A stretch of 64,000 nt of DNA from Streptomyces nigrescens (lineage in GTDB: Bacteria; Actinomycetota; Actinomycetes; Streptomycetales; Streptomycetaceae), in contig AP026073.1 in assembly GCA_024349765.1 (NCBI GenBank), positions 1,240,001 through 1,304,000 of the forward strand, read 5' to 3'. Below, piece by piece: positions 50,835 to 59,191 of the stretch. Positions within the stretch are counted from its first letter, which is position 1, and every line of letters starts with the position of its first letter. A program made the position numbers and the translations under genes. The notes under the pieces were generated by a model. The model was not told where the DNA came from. It made no database searches and saw only the letters and a list, made by a program, of their open reading frames with translations.

Positions 50835-51992
50835 TCAGGGCCTTTCCGCGGGTGTGGGGTGGTCGGTGCGGCCGAGGCGCCAGAGGGAGGTCACTTCTGC
50901 CATGCGGGCCACGTGGAGCGGGTCCGAGGTGTCGCGGGCGCGGGGGTGCCGTGGGGCGATGTCGAGGCGGCCGAGGACCGTGAGGCCCGCCTGGGCGATG
51001 GTGTCGAGGAGTTCGGTGCGCGGGCGAAGGCCGAGGTGTTCCGCCAGGTCGGAGAGGATCAGCCAGCCTTCGCCGGCCTCGGTGAGGTGGTCGGCGAGGC
51101 CGTTGAGGAAGCCGTGCAGCATGCGGTTGCCGGGGTCGTAGACCGCGTGCTCCACGGGAGACGTCGGTTTCGCGGGCACCCATGGGGGGTTGCAGACGAT
51201 CAGTGGGGCGCGGCCGGACGGGAACAGGTCCGCCTCGGTCACCTCCACCCGGTCGGCCACGCCCAGCCGTTCGGTGTTCTCGCGGGCACAGGCCAGCGCG
51301 CGGGGGTCCTGGTCCGTGGCCACGATCCGGCGCACGCCGCGGCGGGCGAGGACCGAGGCCAGTACGCCGGTGCCGGTCCCGATGTCGAACGCCAGGTCCT
51401 GGGAGGGGAGGGGGGCCTCGGCGACCAGGTCGACGTACTCGCCGCGGGCGGGGGAGAAGACGCCGTAGTGGGGATGGATCCGGTCGCCGCCGAGCGCCGG
51501 GATCTCCACGCCCTTCCTGCGCCATTCGTTGGCGCCGATCAGGGCGAGGAGTTCGCGGAGGGAGAGGAGAGAAGACTCAGGGGCAGGGGGCCCGTAGGCC
51601 CTGGTGCAGGCCTCGTGGACGTCGGGGGCGCGGTGGAGCGGGACGGCGTACGACGCGTCGAGGGGGATCAGCAGCATGCCCAGGATGCGGGCGCGGTGGT
51701 TCTGCGCGGCGCGGTGCACATGGAATGCCTGGGTGGGGTCGGCGGGCAGCGGTTTGCGGGGGCGGCGGTCGATGCGGTGAGCCATCGCCGTCAGCAGCTG
51801 GCGGGCGTTGTGGAAGTCGCCGCGCCACAGCAGGGCGGTGCCCTCACAGGCGAGTTTGTAGGCGTCGTTGGCCCGCGTCCGGTCGTCGGCGATGACGATA
51901 CGGCGGGGTGGCGGGGAGCCGTTCTCGGAGCGCCAACGGGCGGAACGGGGCTGGTCGGCCTCGGTCCAATGGGCGACCGGCGGTTGGTTCAC
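50835..51992 (-). CDS. Class I SAM-dependent methyltransferase (HemK/PrmC-like)
   Basis: A 385-residue methyltransferase. An N-terminal helical region precedes the SAM motif FDIGTGTGVLASVL at about 220 and the catalytic NPPW motif (VCNPPWVP), which marks enzymes that methylate Gln/Asn or amino groups of nucleic acids and proteins. GTG 51992 starts VNQPPVAHW with GCGAGGC ahead. The exact target is unknown; it is not the normal PrmC next to prfA. Confidence 0.85.
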   Translation of the reverse strand: MNQPPVAHWTEADQPRSARWRSENGSPPPRRIVIADDRTRANDAYKLACEGTALLWRGDFHNARQLLTAMAHRIDRRPRKPLPADPTQAFHVHRAAQNHRARILGMLLIPLDASYAVPLHRAPDVHEACTRAYGPPAPESSLLSLRELLALIGANEWRRKGVEIPALGGDRIHPHYGVFSPARGEYVDLVAEAPLPSQDLAFDIGTGTGVLASVLARRGVRRIVATDQDPRALACARENTERLGVADRVEVTEADLFPSGRAPLIVCNPPWVPAKPTSPVEHAVYDPGNRMLHGFLNGLADHLTEAGEGWLILSDLAEHLGLRPRTELLDTIAQAGLTVLGRLDIAPRHPRARDTSDPLHVARMAEVTSLWRLGRTDHPTPAERP

Positions 51993-52203
51993 CGAAATGT
52001 GCCTCGCGTGTGTGGTTCGGACCCGGCCCGGGGCGCCGACGGGCGGTGCCAGCCCCGCCCGCGGTGGGCGACTGTGGTGAGGGCGTCGCCGCATGCGCGG
52101 CTGGGCGGTGGGCGGGCTGTGACGCTCGACTCTACTCCGTTGTGGGTGCCGCTCTTCCACTCCGTCATGGACACCGCTCTCTTCCGTATGGGTGCCGCCT
52201 CGG

Positions 52204-52815
52204 TCAGTCGATGCCGAAGGGGGTGGCGTAGCGGACCGTGCCGCGCGGGGGTGTGGAGCCGTCGAGGGAGAGCGCGAGGAAGGCCTCGTCCGGCCAGGGC
52301 TGTGGGGGCAGGATGCCGAACCGGCTCGCGGCCGGGGCGAAGCCGAAGCGTGGGTAATACGGCGGGTGGCCGAGCACGAGGGCGGTGCGCTCGCCGGCCG
52401 CGCGGGCCGCATCGAGGAGCGCCCGGATCACGGCACTGCCCGCACCGGACTTCTGGTGCGCCGGCAGCACCGCGCAAGGGGCGAGCGCGACGGCGGGCAC
52501 GTCGTCGACATGGCAGCGGGTCAGCAGGGCATGGGCGGCGGGGGTGCCGTCCGGTGCGTCGGCGACGTACGACAGTCCGGGCAGCCAGGCCGACCGGTCA
52601 CGGCGCAGGGCGTCGACCAGATCGGCCTCTTCGGCCGTCTCGAAGGCCGCGAGGTTGATCCGGCGGACGGCCGGTATGTCCGCGGCGGCTTCCGGGCGGG
52701 CGCGCCAGGGGGACCGGGCCGCGGTGGAGGGGCTCGCTGCGGTGGACGGCTCGGGTGCGTCGTCGGCGCTGGCGCTGCTGCTCATGTCCTTCATCGTCGC
52801 AGCAGGGTCTGACAA
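52204..52815 (-). CDS. GNAT-family N-acetyltransferase
   Basis: A 203-residue acetyltransferase with a disordered Ala/Ser/Pro N-terminus of 40 residues. The GNAT fold then follows, with the acetyl-CoA loop VLPAHQKSGAGSAVIRALL and the YhbS-like ending LGHPPYYPRFGFAPA. The substrate is unknown. Same strand as the methyltransferase but 211 bases away, so not clearly an operon. Confidence 0.87.
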   Translation of the reverse strand: MSDPAATMKDMSSSASADDAPEPSTAASPSTAARSPWRARPEAAADIPAVRRINLAAFETAEEADLVDALRRDRSAWLPGLSYVADAPDGTPAAHALLTRCHVDDVPAVALAPCAVLPAHQKSGAGSAVIRALLDAARAAGERTALVLGHPPYYPRFGFAPAASRFGILPPQPWPDEAFLALSLDGSTPPRGTVRYATPFGID

Positions 52816-52916
52816 CGGGCCAGGAGATTTCCGCCGGTGCGGGCGGGCCCTCGACCGGCCGGTCCCGGCGCCCGCCTCACGCCCGGCTTCCGCCCTGCCT
52901 CCGCCCCGTCTCCGTC

Positions 52917-53576
52917 TCAGTGGGCGGTGCGGCGTTCCGGGCGGCGCACCAGATAGGCGGCGGCCGAACCGGCGGCGAAGAGGGCGACGACCGAGAGCGC
53001 GGTGCTCATCCAGGACGTGCCGAGCCAGTGGCCGCCGAAGTAGCCGAGGCTCACGCTGTACGCCGCCCAGGCCAGGCCGGCCAGTGCGGACCAGGGCAGG
53101 AACTCGCGGACCGTACGGTGCGCGACGCCGGCGCCGAGGCTGACCACGGACCGTCCGGCCGGGGCGAAGCGGGCCAGCACGACGAGACCGCCACCGCCGC
53201 GGGTCAGTGCCGCGCCGAGGCGTTCCTGCGCGGCGGTGAGGCGGCGGGAGCGGCCGATGGCCCGGTCGAAGCGGTCACCGCCGCGCCAGGCGAGCCGGTA
53301 GGCGACCATGTCGCCCAGTACCGACGCGGTGGCCGCGCAGACCACCAGGGAGATGATCTCGGCGAGGTGGGTGCCCCCGTGGACGGACGGGGCCATCGCG
53401 ACCGCGTCGCCGGCGGTGGTGGTGCCCGCGGCCGTGGTGCCGGCGGCCGTAGTGGCCGCGGCGATCACCAGGACGCCACTGGGCAGGATCGGGACGAACA
53501 CATCGAGCAGGATCGAAAGGCTGACGATCACGTACAACCAAGGGGTGCCACTGAGGGACCCCAGGCTTTCCAACAA
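52917..53576 (-). CDS. DedA/SNARE-associated family membrane protein
   Basis: A 219-residue DedA-type protein. Hydrophobic helices at about 14-45, 75-105 and 145-200 flank the conserved GDMVAYRLAWRGG and ARFAPAGRSVVSLGAG segments, the latter with the essential Arg. DedA proteins act in membrane lipid flipping and proton-motive-force homeostasis. An unusual Ala/Thr/Gly repeat (TTAAGTTAAGTTTAG) lies near residues 40-55. Confidence 0.87.
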   Translation of the reverse strand: MLESLGSLSGTPWLYVIVSLSILLDVFVPILPSGVLVIAAATTAAGTTAAGTTTAGDAVAMAPSVHGGTHLAEIISLVVCAATASVLGDMVAYRLAWRGGDRFDRAIGRSRRLTAAQERLGAALTRGGGGLVVLARFAPAGRSVVSLGAGVAHRTVREFLPWSALAGLAWAAYSVSLGYFGGHWLGTSWMSTALSVVALFAAGSAAAYLVRRPERRTAH

Positions 53577-53706
53577 CGTCCTTCTCCCGGTCCGAACCCC
53601 GCCGCGACGTCGCTCGGTGCGGCAGGGGCGGCTTTACGGCCATACAGCGTACGCCTGGCCATTTCGGCCGGGATGTCCGGCCCCCGCCCACGGGGTCCGG
53701 ATACGC

Positions 53707-53741
53707 CACGGCCCGTACGGCCAAGTGCCGTACGGGCCGTG
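53707..53741 (-). terminator. Perfect hairpin downstream of doxX
   Basis: A 15-bp perfect stem (53707-53721 with 53727-53741) and a 5-base loop, 27 bases beyond the doxX stop codon. Confidence 0.8.
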
Positions 53742-53767
53742 AAGCAGGCGCAGTTGCCCGGAGGGCG

Positions 53768-54232
53768 TCAGGCGGCGGAGGGCTCCCCCTGGGCGGCCGG
53801 GGCCGGCTCCTGGTCGCGGTCGCCGAAGAAGACGCGGTCGAGCGCCCAGGTGCCGGGGCCGGTGAAGAAGATCAGCAGGAAGGCCCAGCAGAACATCGCC
53901 GACGCCTCACCGCCGTTCTGGATCGGCCACAGCGCGCTGCCCTGGTGGACGGAGAAGTACGCGTACGCCATCGAACCGGAGCTGATCAGCGCCGCGGCGC
54001 GGGTGCCCAGGCCGAGCAGCACCAGCAGGCCGCCGGCCAGCTGGATCACGGCGGCGTACCACCCGGGCCAGGCGCCGGTGGGGACGGTGCCGCCCTGGCC
54101 CATCGCGCCACCCAGGACGCCGAAGAGCGAGGAGGCGCCGTGGCAGGCGAAGAGCAGGCCGACGACGACGCGGAAGAGCGCGAGCACGTGCGGCGTCGAT
54201 CTCTGGGTGAACGAGTTCAGCGGTGCTGACAT
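53768..54232 (-). CDS. DoxX-family membrane protein
   Basis: A 154-residue four-helix DoxX/DoxD-like protein. LALFRVVVGLLFACHGASSLFG is the typical first helix, with AVIQLAGGLLVLLGLGTRAA and FCWAFLLIFFTGPGTWALD further on. ATG 54232 has AGGAG ahead. Relatives take part in redox or thiol stress at the membrane. An iron box overlaps its promoter, so transcription should rise under iron starvation. Confidence 0.88.
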   Translation of the reverse strand: MSAPLNSFTQRSTPHVLALFRVVVGLLFACHGASSLFGVLGGAMGQGGTVPTGAWPGWYAAVIQLAGGLLVLLGLGTRAAALISSGSMAYAYFSVHQGSALWPIQNGGEASAMFCWAFLLIFFTGPGTWALDRVFFGDRDQEPAPAAQGEPSAA

Positions 54233-54277
54233 GTGGGGAGCTCCTACGGTTTCTGGGGACGATGGGAACCGTGGAGC

Positions 54278-54296
54278 ATAGGTTAGGGGCACCTAA
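54278..54296 (-). promoter_or_regulatory. IdeR/DmdR-type iron box overlapping the doxX promoter
   Basis: On the minus strand TTAGGTGCCCCTAACCTAT matches the DtxR-family 19-mer TTAGGTTAGCCTAACCTAA at 15 of 19 positions; the core GGTTAGG-ggca-CCTAACC (54281-54298) is a perfect dyad. TTGCAA, 18 bases, then TAACCT forms a promoter that the box overlaps. Confidence 0.7.
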
Positions 54297-54311
54297 CCAG
54301 TACTTGCAAGT

Positions 54312-56324
54312 TCAACCTTTGGTCAAACGTGACCTTTGGTCCGAACCAGCCGTGTCCGGGCTGCTCAGCGCCGACCGAAGCGCCGCCCGGGCCACCGCGT
54401 CCGTATCGGCCAGCGTCACCGAACCCACCCCGGGGCGCGCCCCCGCGGCGGTCACCCAGTGCACGCCCTCCGTCGGCACCCCGACCGCGAACCGCCGCGG
54501 ATGCGGCCGCCCGTCCGCCTCGACCAGGTGGTACGGGCTCGGCGTCACGTCCAGGCCGCCGGTCTCGTAGCCGTCCACGGTGTGCGGCCGGCAGCCGCCG
54601 TCGGCCAGCAGCCGGGACAGCAGCACGTCCCCGGTGCGCCGCAGGTCGGGCTCCGGCAGCCGGGCCTCGATCAGCGCCGTCGCCGTCACCTCCGACCCGG
54701 GGACGTCCGGGGAGGCGGCCGTGAAACCGGGCCCGCGCCCGTCGGCGGAGCCCGTCCGGACCGCCATCCTGGGGCCGACCACCTCCAGGACGCCCGCCTC
54801 GATGAGCGCCACCATCTCCGCTATCCGGCGGCGCGGCGGCCCGATGGACAGGAAGGCATTGAGCGGGGTGTACCAGCGGTCCAGGTGATCGCGCCGGGAG
54901 GCGCCGGCCAGTCCGCCGTGGTCGACGATCTGCCGCAGTTCGTTGCGCAGATCGCGCAGGACGTCGAGGGCCGCCTTGACGGGGCCGGACACGTTGTTCT
55001 GCCGGGCGTGCGCGATGTCCTCCCGCAGATGGCCCAGCAGCCACTCCCGGAAGGCGGCGCGGCCGGCGAAACCGTGCTCCGCGTTCGGCCGGGACATCCG
55101 GTGCCAGTCCCAGCGGTCGGCCGGCGCGATGCCGAACGCGTCCAATACGGCGGCCTCTTCGGCGCTGCGGTGCGCGGTCCCGAGGAAGCGCTCGCGGAAG
55201 CGGTACCGGGAGGGTGTGGCGCCCTCGGGGCGCTTCCGGGAGGGGGTGGGGTCGCCGGAGCCGTGGGAGTCGCCGGGATGCGTGGCCCGGGGGGCCGTCA
55301 CCCCGCGTCGGGCCAGCAGCGCCTCGTAGTAGACGGTCTCCACTTCCTTCGCCACCAGGGGCCAGACCTCCGTCAGGAAGTCGGGCAGATCACCGGAGTC
55401 CGCGCGCTTGCGGAAGGCGGCGATCACGTCCGGCGTCAGGAGCAGCGGCAGGTGACGGCCGTGCGCGCCCTTCGCGTTGTCACCGCGCGCGTGGTACGGA
55501 ATGCCGCGCCGGGATCCTGCGTACAGTCGCGGCTCGCGGCCGGACGGCAGGTACCTCAGCCGGCCGTCCGCGCCGGGGACGAACCGGCCGCCGCGGGCCG
55601 TCGTCAGCAGCGCCATGTGGTCGAAGAAGTTGAGGCCGAGACCGCGCAGGACCACCGGGCGGCCGGGGGCCAGCGCCTCCAGGTCGGCGGAGAGGTCGGC
55701 CGGGTTGGCGGGCGGCAGATAGCGCAGGCCGTGTCCGGCGGCGTACGCGGCCAGCCGCTGCTCCTCGGGCCCGGGTCGGGTGGGCAGATGGCCCTGGGCG
55801 AGGATCACCGCGCCCAGACCGTGCAGGGTCCGGCCGTCGTCCAGGGCGAGCGACTGCGATCCGTCGGGGGCCTCGGTCAGCCGTACCGCGCGGGCCCGGT
55901 GGACGTCGACGGTCACCTCCTCCGGGGCGGTCCGCACCGTACGGCGGAAGACCCACTCCAGGTAGCGCCCGTACAGCGCGCGCCCCGGATAGTCGTCCGG
56001 TCCGATCTCGCACCCCTCCCAGGCGTACAGGCTCGGACCGGTGCGTATCGGGCCGGCGCACTCGACGCTGTCGTCGGTGAAGAGCGTGACCTGGGATGCG
56101 ACGGTGTTCATCAGGAGTTCGGGCGACTGGGCGGTGCGCCATACCTGGCCGGCTCCGGGCGGGGCCGGGTCGACGACGTGAACGGTCAGCCGGGCGCCCG
56201 GGGCCAGTTCGGCGGCCGAGGCGCAGATCCGCTCCAGCACGCTCGTCCCGCGCGGTCCCGCACCGACGACGGCGAGGGCGGCGACGGGGCCGGGGTGGCG
56301 GTCGGCGATGTGGTCGGCGGCCAA
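54312..56324 (-). CDS. FAD/NAD(P)-binding protein (FAD-NAD(P)-binding_9 type)
   Basis: A 670-residue flavin-type protein. It begins with the Rossmann motif AVVGAGPRGTSVLERI and has a second nucleotide-binding stretch near GLGAVILAQGHLP. A long C-terminal half (LRDLRNELRQIVDHGG, YTPLNAFLSIGPPRRRI) follows. TTG 56324 is chosen because AGGGAGGG lies 7 bases ahead; longer frames lack support. No known pathway neighbours. Its stop is 80 bases from doxX; whether it shares iron control is not shown by any site upstream of it. Confidence 0.8.
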   Translation of the reverse strand: MAADHIADRHPGPVAALAVVGAGPRGTSVLERICASAAELAPGARLTVHVVDPAPPGAGQVWRTAQSPELLMNTVASQVTLFTDDSVECAGPIRTGPSLYAWEGCEIGPDDYPGRALYGRYLEWVFRRTVRTAPEEVTVDVHRARAVRLTEAPDGSQSLALDDGRTLHGLGAVILAQGHLPTRPGPEEQRLAAYAAGHGLRYLPPANPADLSADLEALAPGRPVVLRGLGLNFFDHMALLTTARGGRFVPGADGRLRYLPSGREPRLYAGSRRGIPYHARGDNAKGAHGRHLPLLLTPDVIAAFRKRADSGDLPDFLTEVWPLVAKEVETVYYEALLARRGVTAPRATHPGDSHGSGDPTPSRKRPEGATPSRYRFRERFLGTAHRSAEEAAVLDAFGIAPADRWDWHRMSRPNAEHGFAGRAAFREWLLGHLREDIAHARQNNVSGPVKAALDVLRDLRNELRQIVDHGGLAGASRRDHLDRWYTPLNAFLSIGPPRRRIAEMVALIEAGVLEVVGPRMAVRTGSADGRGPGFTAASPDVPGSEVTATALIEARLPEPDLRRTGDVLLSRLLADGGCRPHTVDGYETGGLDVTPSPYHLVEADGRPHPRRFAVGVPTEGVHWVTAAGARPGVGSVTLADTDAVARAALRSALSSPDTAGSDQRSRLTKG

Positions 56325-56551
56325 GAGGGGCCCTCCCTGGGGCGGCGGACGGCCGGCGCGCGGGCGCGGGCGCCCGAGAGTGCGGGCGACGAGGTGCGCC
56401 CCATCATCACCGCCCGGCGCGCCGCCGGGCACCCGGGTGCGCGAAGAATCACACCGGATCCGGAGGTTGGTGGCCGACAACCGGAAGCCGACAGTCCGCG
56501 GCGGGGGCGTCGGTACGGGCAAGTCGACCGGGTTCGCCGGAAACGTCCGTG

Positions 56552-56603
56552 GGAAGCACCCGGCGGAAGTGCTCGCCGGAAGCGCCCGGCGGAAGTGCCC
56601 GCC
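56552..56603. repeat. 26-bp tandem duplication
   Basis: Two adjacent units starting GGAAGCRCCCGGCGGAAG match at 24 of 26 positions (56552-56577 and 56578-56603). Confidence 0.85.
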
Positions 56604-56612
56604 CCCCGAAGG

Positions 56613-56646
56613 CGCCCGCCGACCGGTGGTGTCCGGTCGACGGGCG
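56613..56646 (-). terminator. Terminator of the HNH nuclease gene
   Basis: CGCCCG and CGACCGG (56613-56626, one unpaired base) pair with CCGGTCG and CGGGCG (56633-56646) around a 6-base loop, 43 bases after the nuclease stop codon. Confidence 0.6.
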
Positions 56647-56688
56647 GGGCGGGGGCGGGACGCCCGCACACCGGGCCTCGGCGGTCGG

Positions 56689-57345
56689 TCAGCAGCCGTC
56701 CAGGATCTTCTTCAGGGCGGCCTTCTCCGCGGAGTCCGCGGTCATGCCGTACTCGTGCTTCACCCAGACCCACATCCGGGCGTACTGGCAGCGGTACGAC
56801 GCCTTCGGCGGCAGCCACTTCGCCGGGTCCTTGTCGCCCTTCTCCTGGTTGACGTTGTCGGTGACGGCGATCAGCTGGGAGTGCGTCAGGTCGTTGGCGA
56901 GTGCCTGGCGGCGTGCCGTGGTCCACTTCGCGGCGCCCGACTTCCAGGCCTCCGACAGTGGGACGACGTGGTCGATGTCGAGGTCGGACGCCTTGGTCCA
57001 GGTCGCACCGTCGTAGGGCGAGACCCAGGTGCCGCTCACGGCCGCACAGCTGCCGTCCTGCTGCACGTTCTTGCCGTCGCGCTTGAGCACCACCTCACGG
57101 GTGTTGCAGCTCTTCCCCTGGTCGATCCAGTGCGGGAACTTGGCGCGGCTGTAGCCGTCCTGCGGCCCCTCGGGCTGCTGCTTGATCTGGGCGAGGTACG
57201 TACGGGCGGTGGCCGCGCTCGGCGGGCCGGGCGGCGCGGCCTGGGCGGACTGTCCGCTCAGCACCAGCGTGCCGAACAGCGCCGCGGCCGAACCCGCGGC
57301 GATGGAAACTCGACGCGCGTAGACCTTCGACACGGTCTTTGCCAT
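56689..57345 (-). CDS. Secreted HNH/DUF1524-type nuclease
   Basis: A 218-residue exported protein. The signal peptide is at about 1-35 (MAKTVSKVYARRVS, hydrophobic core, SAQA/AP). The mature part has the nuclease centre DLDIDHVVPLSEAW followed by ANDLTHSQLIAVTDNVNQEKGD, the DUF1524/HNH pattern with the metal-binding His and Asn. ATG 57345 has GGGAG ahead. Likely an extracellular DNase or RNase for nutrient recovery or competition. Confidence 0.88.
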   Translation of the reverse strand: MAKTVSKVYARRVSIAAGSAAALFGTLVLSGQSAQAAPPGPPSAATARTYLAQIKQQPEGPQDGYSRAKFPHWIDQGKSCNTREVVLKRDGKNVQQDGSCAAVSGTWVSPYDGATWTKASDLDIDHVVPLSEAWKSGAAKWTTARRQALANDLTHSQLIAVTDNVNQEKGDKDPAKWLPPKASYRCQYARMWVWVKHEYGMTADSAEKAALKKILDGC

Positions 57346-57553
57346 CGGAACTCCCTTGGAGTGGGGGGAAGTTGACGAGCGGTGCGGGCCCATGGTGGTG
57401 ATGAGGGGTTGCCACGGGATGGGCACCAGGTAACAGAGTGGCGACATGCTCACGACAGATCAAGGGGTGACGGGCAGCCATAAGTGCGTGACGGCACTCC
57501 GGTTGGCCCGCTGAGGTGTCGGCGTCCGCCGCCGTCCGTCCTACAGTGAGCGC

Positions 57554-58312
57554 GTGCTGCTGCCGGTCAATGCCACCCTCGGGGTCGTTCTCGCCGTCCT
57601 CCTGGTCGCCGCCGTGGCCGTCGCCGCACTGGCGCACCTCGGCCACGGCCGGGCCATCGCGGTCGCCGGACTGCGGGCGGCCGCACAACTCGCCGCGGTC
57701 TCCTACCTCATCGGCTGGGTGGTGCGCGCACTTCCGTGGCTGCTGTGTTTCCTGGTGCTGATGTTTGCGGTTGCCGTACGGACCGCGGGGCGGCGGATCA
57801 CCCAGAACCACACCTGGTGGTGGGCCGCCGTGCCGATCGCCACCGGGGTGGTCCCGGTCGTCGGGCTGCTGCTGGCGACCGGTCTGGTGCCGCCGCGGGG
57901 GCTCAGCCTCATCCCCGTCACCGGCATCCTCATCGGCGGCGCGCTGACCGCGACCGTATTGGGCGGGCGGCGGGCGCTGGACGAGCTGCAGACCCGGCGC
58001 GGCGAGTTCGAGGCGGGGCTCGCGCTGGGGCTGCTGGACCGCGACGCGCGGATGGAGGTCGCCCGCCCGGCCGCGTCGGACGCGCTGCTGCCGGGGCTCG
58101 ACCAGACCCGGACCGTGGGACTGGTCACACTCCCGGGGGCGTTCGTCGGCATGCTGCTGGGCGGCGCCTCGCCCGTACAGGCAGGCGCGGTGCAGCTGTT
58201 CGTGCTCGTCGCCCTGCTGGCGGTGCAGGCGGCGGCCTGTGCGGTGGTGCTGGAGCTGGTCGCGCGCGGGATGCTGCACCGCGTACCCTTGAGGACAGCA
58301 GAAGGGGAGTAG
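57554..58312 (+). CDS. FetB/YbbM-family ABC transporter permease
   Basis: A 252-residue, roughly seven-helix permease of the UPF0014 (FetB) family. Signatures are GLRAAAQLAAVSYLIGWVV, IPVTGILIGGALTATVLGGRRALDEL and the late LPGAFVGMLLGGASPVQAG segment. In E. coli FetAB exports iron. No ATP-binding partner lies next to it here, so it may use one encoded elsewhere. Its stop codon lies inside the start of the yybP-ykoY element, which ties it physically to metal-linked regulation. Confidence 0.85.
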   Translation: MLLPVNATLGVVLAVLLVAAVAVAALAHLGHGRAIAVAGLRAAAQLAAVSYLIGWVVRALPWLLCFLVLMFAVAVRTAGRRITQNHTWWWAAVPIATGVVPVVGLLLATGLVPPRGLSLIPVTGILIGGALTATVLGGRRALDELQTRRGEFEAGLALGLLDRDARMEVARPAASDALLPGLDQTRTVGLVTLPGAFVGMLLGGASPVQAGAVQLFVLVALLAVQAAACAVVLELVARGMLHRVPLRTAEGE

Positions 58313-58424
58313 CTCTCCGCCGGACCGTCGACATACTGCCCTCCCTCGTGGTGGGCCGGCGCCCGGAGCGCGATGTGGATACCGCGAGGCGGTACGCACC
58401 GCGCCAGCGAGACCTTCGGCCGCA
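58297..58424 (+). ncRNA. yybP-ykoY (manganese) riboswitch
   Basis: The two conserved blocks are present in the right order: AAGGGGAGTAGC at 58302-58313 with CGTCGACATACTG at 58327-58339, and GCGAGACCTTCGGC at 58407-58420. A variable GC-rich arm lies between. The element is known to sense Mn2+ and control MntP and UPF0016/TMEM165 transporters; the next gene is exactly that type. The stretch 58425-58505 holds a candidate expression platform (CCTCTCC could pair with the GGGGAG box; GGGCC hairpin). Confidence 0.85.
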
Positions 58425-58505
58425 GTGTCCGACGCTGCCGTGCCGAAGCGACCCCTCTCCCGGGCCCCTTTTGGTGCGGCCCAACCGATCGAGGTATTCC
58501 ACCCC

Positions 58506-59087
58506 GTGTTCAGCCTGACCGTCGCCGCCGTCGTCTTCGGCGTCATCTTCCTCGCCGAACTGCCCGACAAGACCGCCCTCGCCGGGCTGATGCTCGGCAC
58601 CCGTTACCGCGCCTCGTACGTCTTCGCCGGGGTCGCCGCCGCCTTCCTGGTGCACGTCGCGCTCGCGATCGCGGCGGGCAGCGTGCTCACCCTGCTCCCG
58701 CACCGCGTCGTCCAGGGCGTGGTCGGGGTGCTCTTCCTGGTGGGCGCGGCGGTGCTGCTCTTCAAGAAGGACGACGACGAGGAAGACGTGGCCAAGCCCG
58801 CCGACCAGAGCTTCTGGAAGGTCTCCGGGGCGGGCTTCATGATGATCCTGGTGGCCGAGTTCGGCGATCTCACCCAGATCATGACCGCCAACCTGGCGGC
58901 CCGTTACGACGACCCGCTGTCGGTCGGCGTGGGCGCGGTGCTGGGCCTGTGGGCCGTGGCCGGGCTCGGCATCCTGGGCGGCCGCACGCTCATGAAGCAC
59001 GTCCCGCTCAAGCTCATCACGAAGATCGCGGCGTGCGTCATGGCCCTGCTGGCGGCGTTCAGCCTGTACGAGGCGCTGGCGGGCTGA
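58506..59087 (+). CDS. TMEM165/GDT1 (UPF0016) family cation transporter
   Basis: A 193-residue, six-helix membrane protein with the duplicated acidic motifs of the family: FLAELPDKTAL near 15-25 and VAEFGDLTQ near 119-127. These proteins export Mn2+ or exchange Ca2+/Mn2+ for protons. GTG 58506 gives the compact family start VFSLTVAAVVFG; an earlier GTG at 58425 would put the coding region directly on the riboswitch. Control by the yybP-ykoY element upstream fits a manganese exporter. Confidence 0.92.
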   Translation: MFSLTVAAVVFGVIFLAELPDKTALAGLMLGTRYRASYVFAGVAAAFLVHVALAIAAGSVLTLLPHRVVQGVVGVLFLVGAAVLLFKKDDDEEDVAKPADQSFWKVSGAGFMMILVAEFGDLTQIMTANLAARYDDPLSVGVGAVLGLWAVAGLGILGGRTLMKHVPLKLITKIAACVMALLAAFSLYEALAG

Positions 59088-59124
59088 GTCTTCCGGGCCC
59101 GGCGCGGCTCAGGCCCCGCTGAAG

Positions 59125-59153
59125 GCGGCCCCGGGCTCCGAGCCCGAGGCCGC
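59125..59153. terminator. Bidirectional terminator between gdt1-like and HAD genes
   Basis: GCGGCC-c-CGGGCT pairs with AGCCCG-a-GGCCGC around a 3-base loop, between two convergent genes. Confidence 0.75.
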
Positions 59154-59191
59154 GGCCCGGGCAGGCCCGGCCGCCGCGTGGAGCTGGTGCG

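Larger units (their letters stand above)
56325..56688. other. 364-base spacer with repeat and hairpin
   Basis: No gene seen. It contains the 26-bp duplication at 56552-56603 and the hairpin at 56613-56646. The promoter of the FAD protein should be in the left part. Confidence 0.6.

Noticed and set aside
50741-50983. Frame coding MHEVHEVHEV repeats
   Set aside because: Direct translation of the 9-bp repeat, then antisense of the methyltransferase; not a gene.
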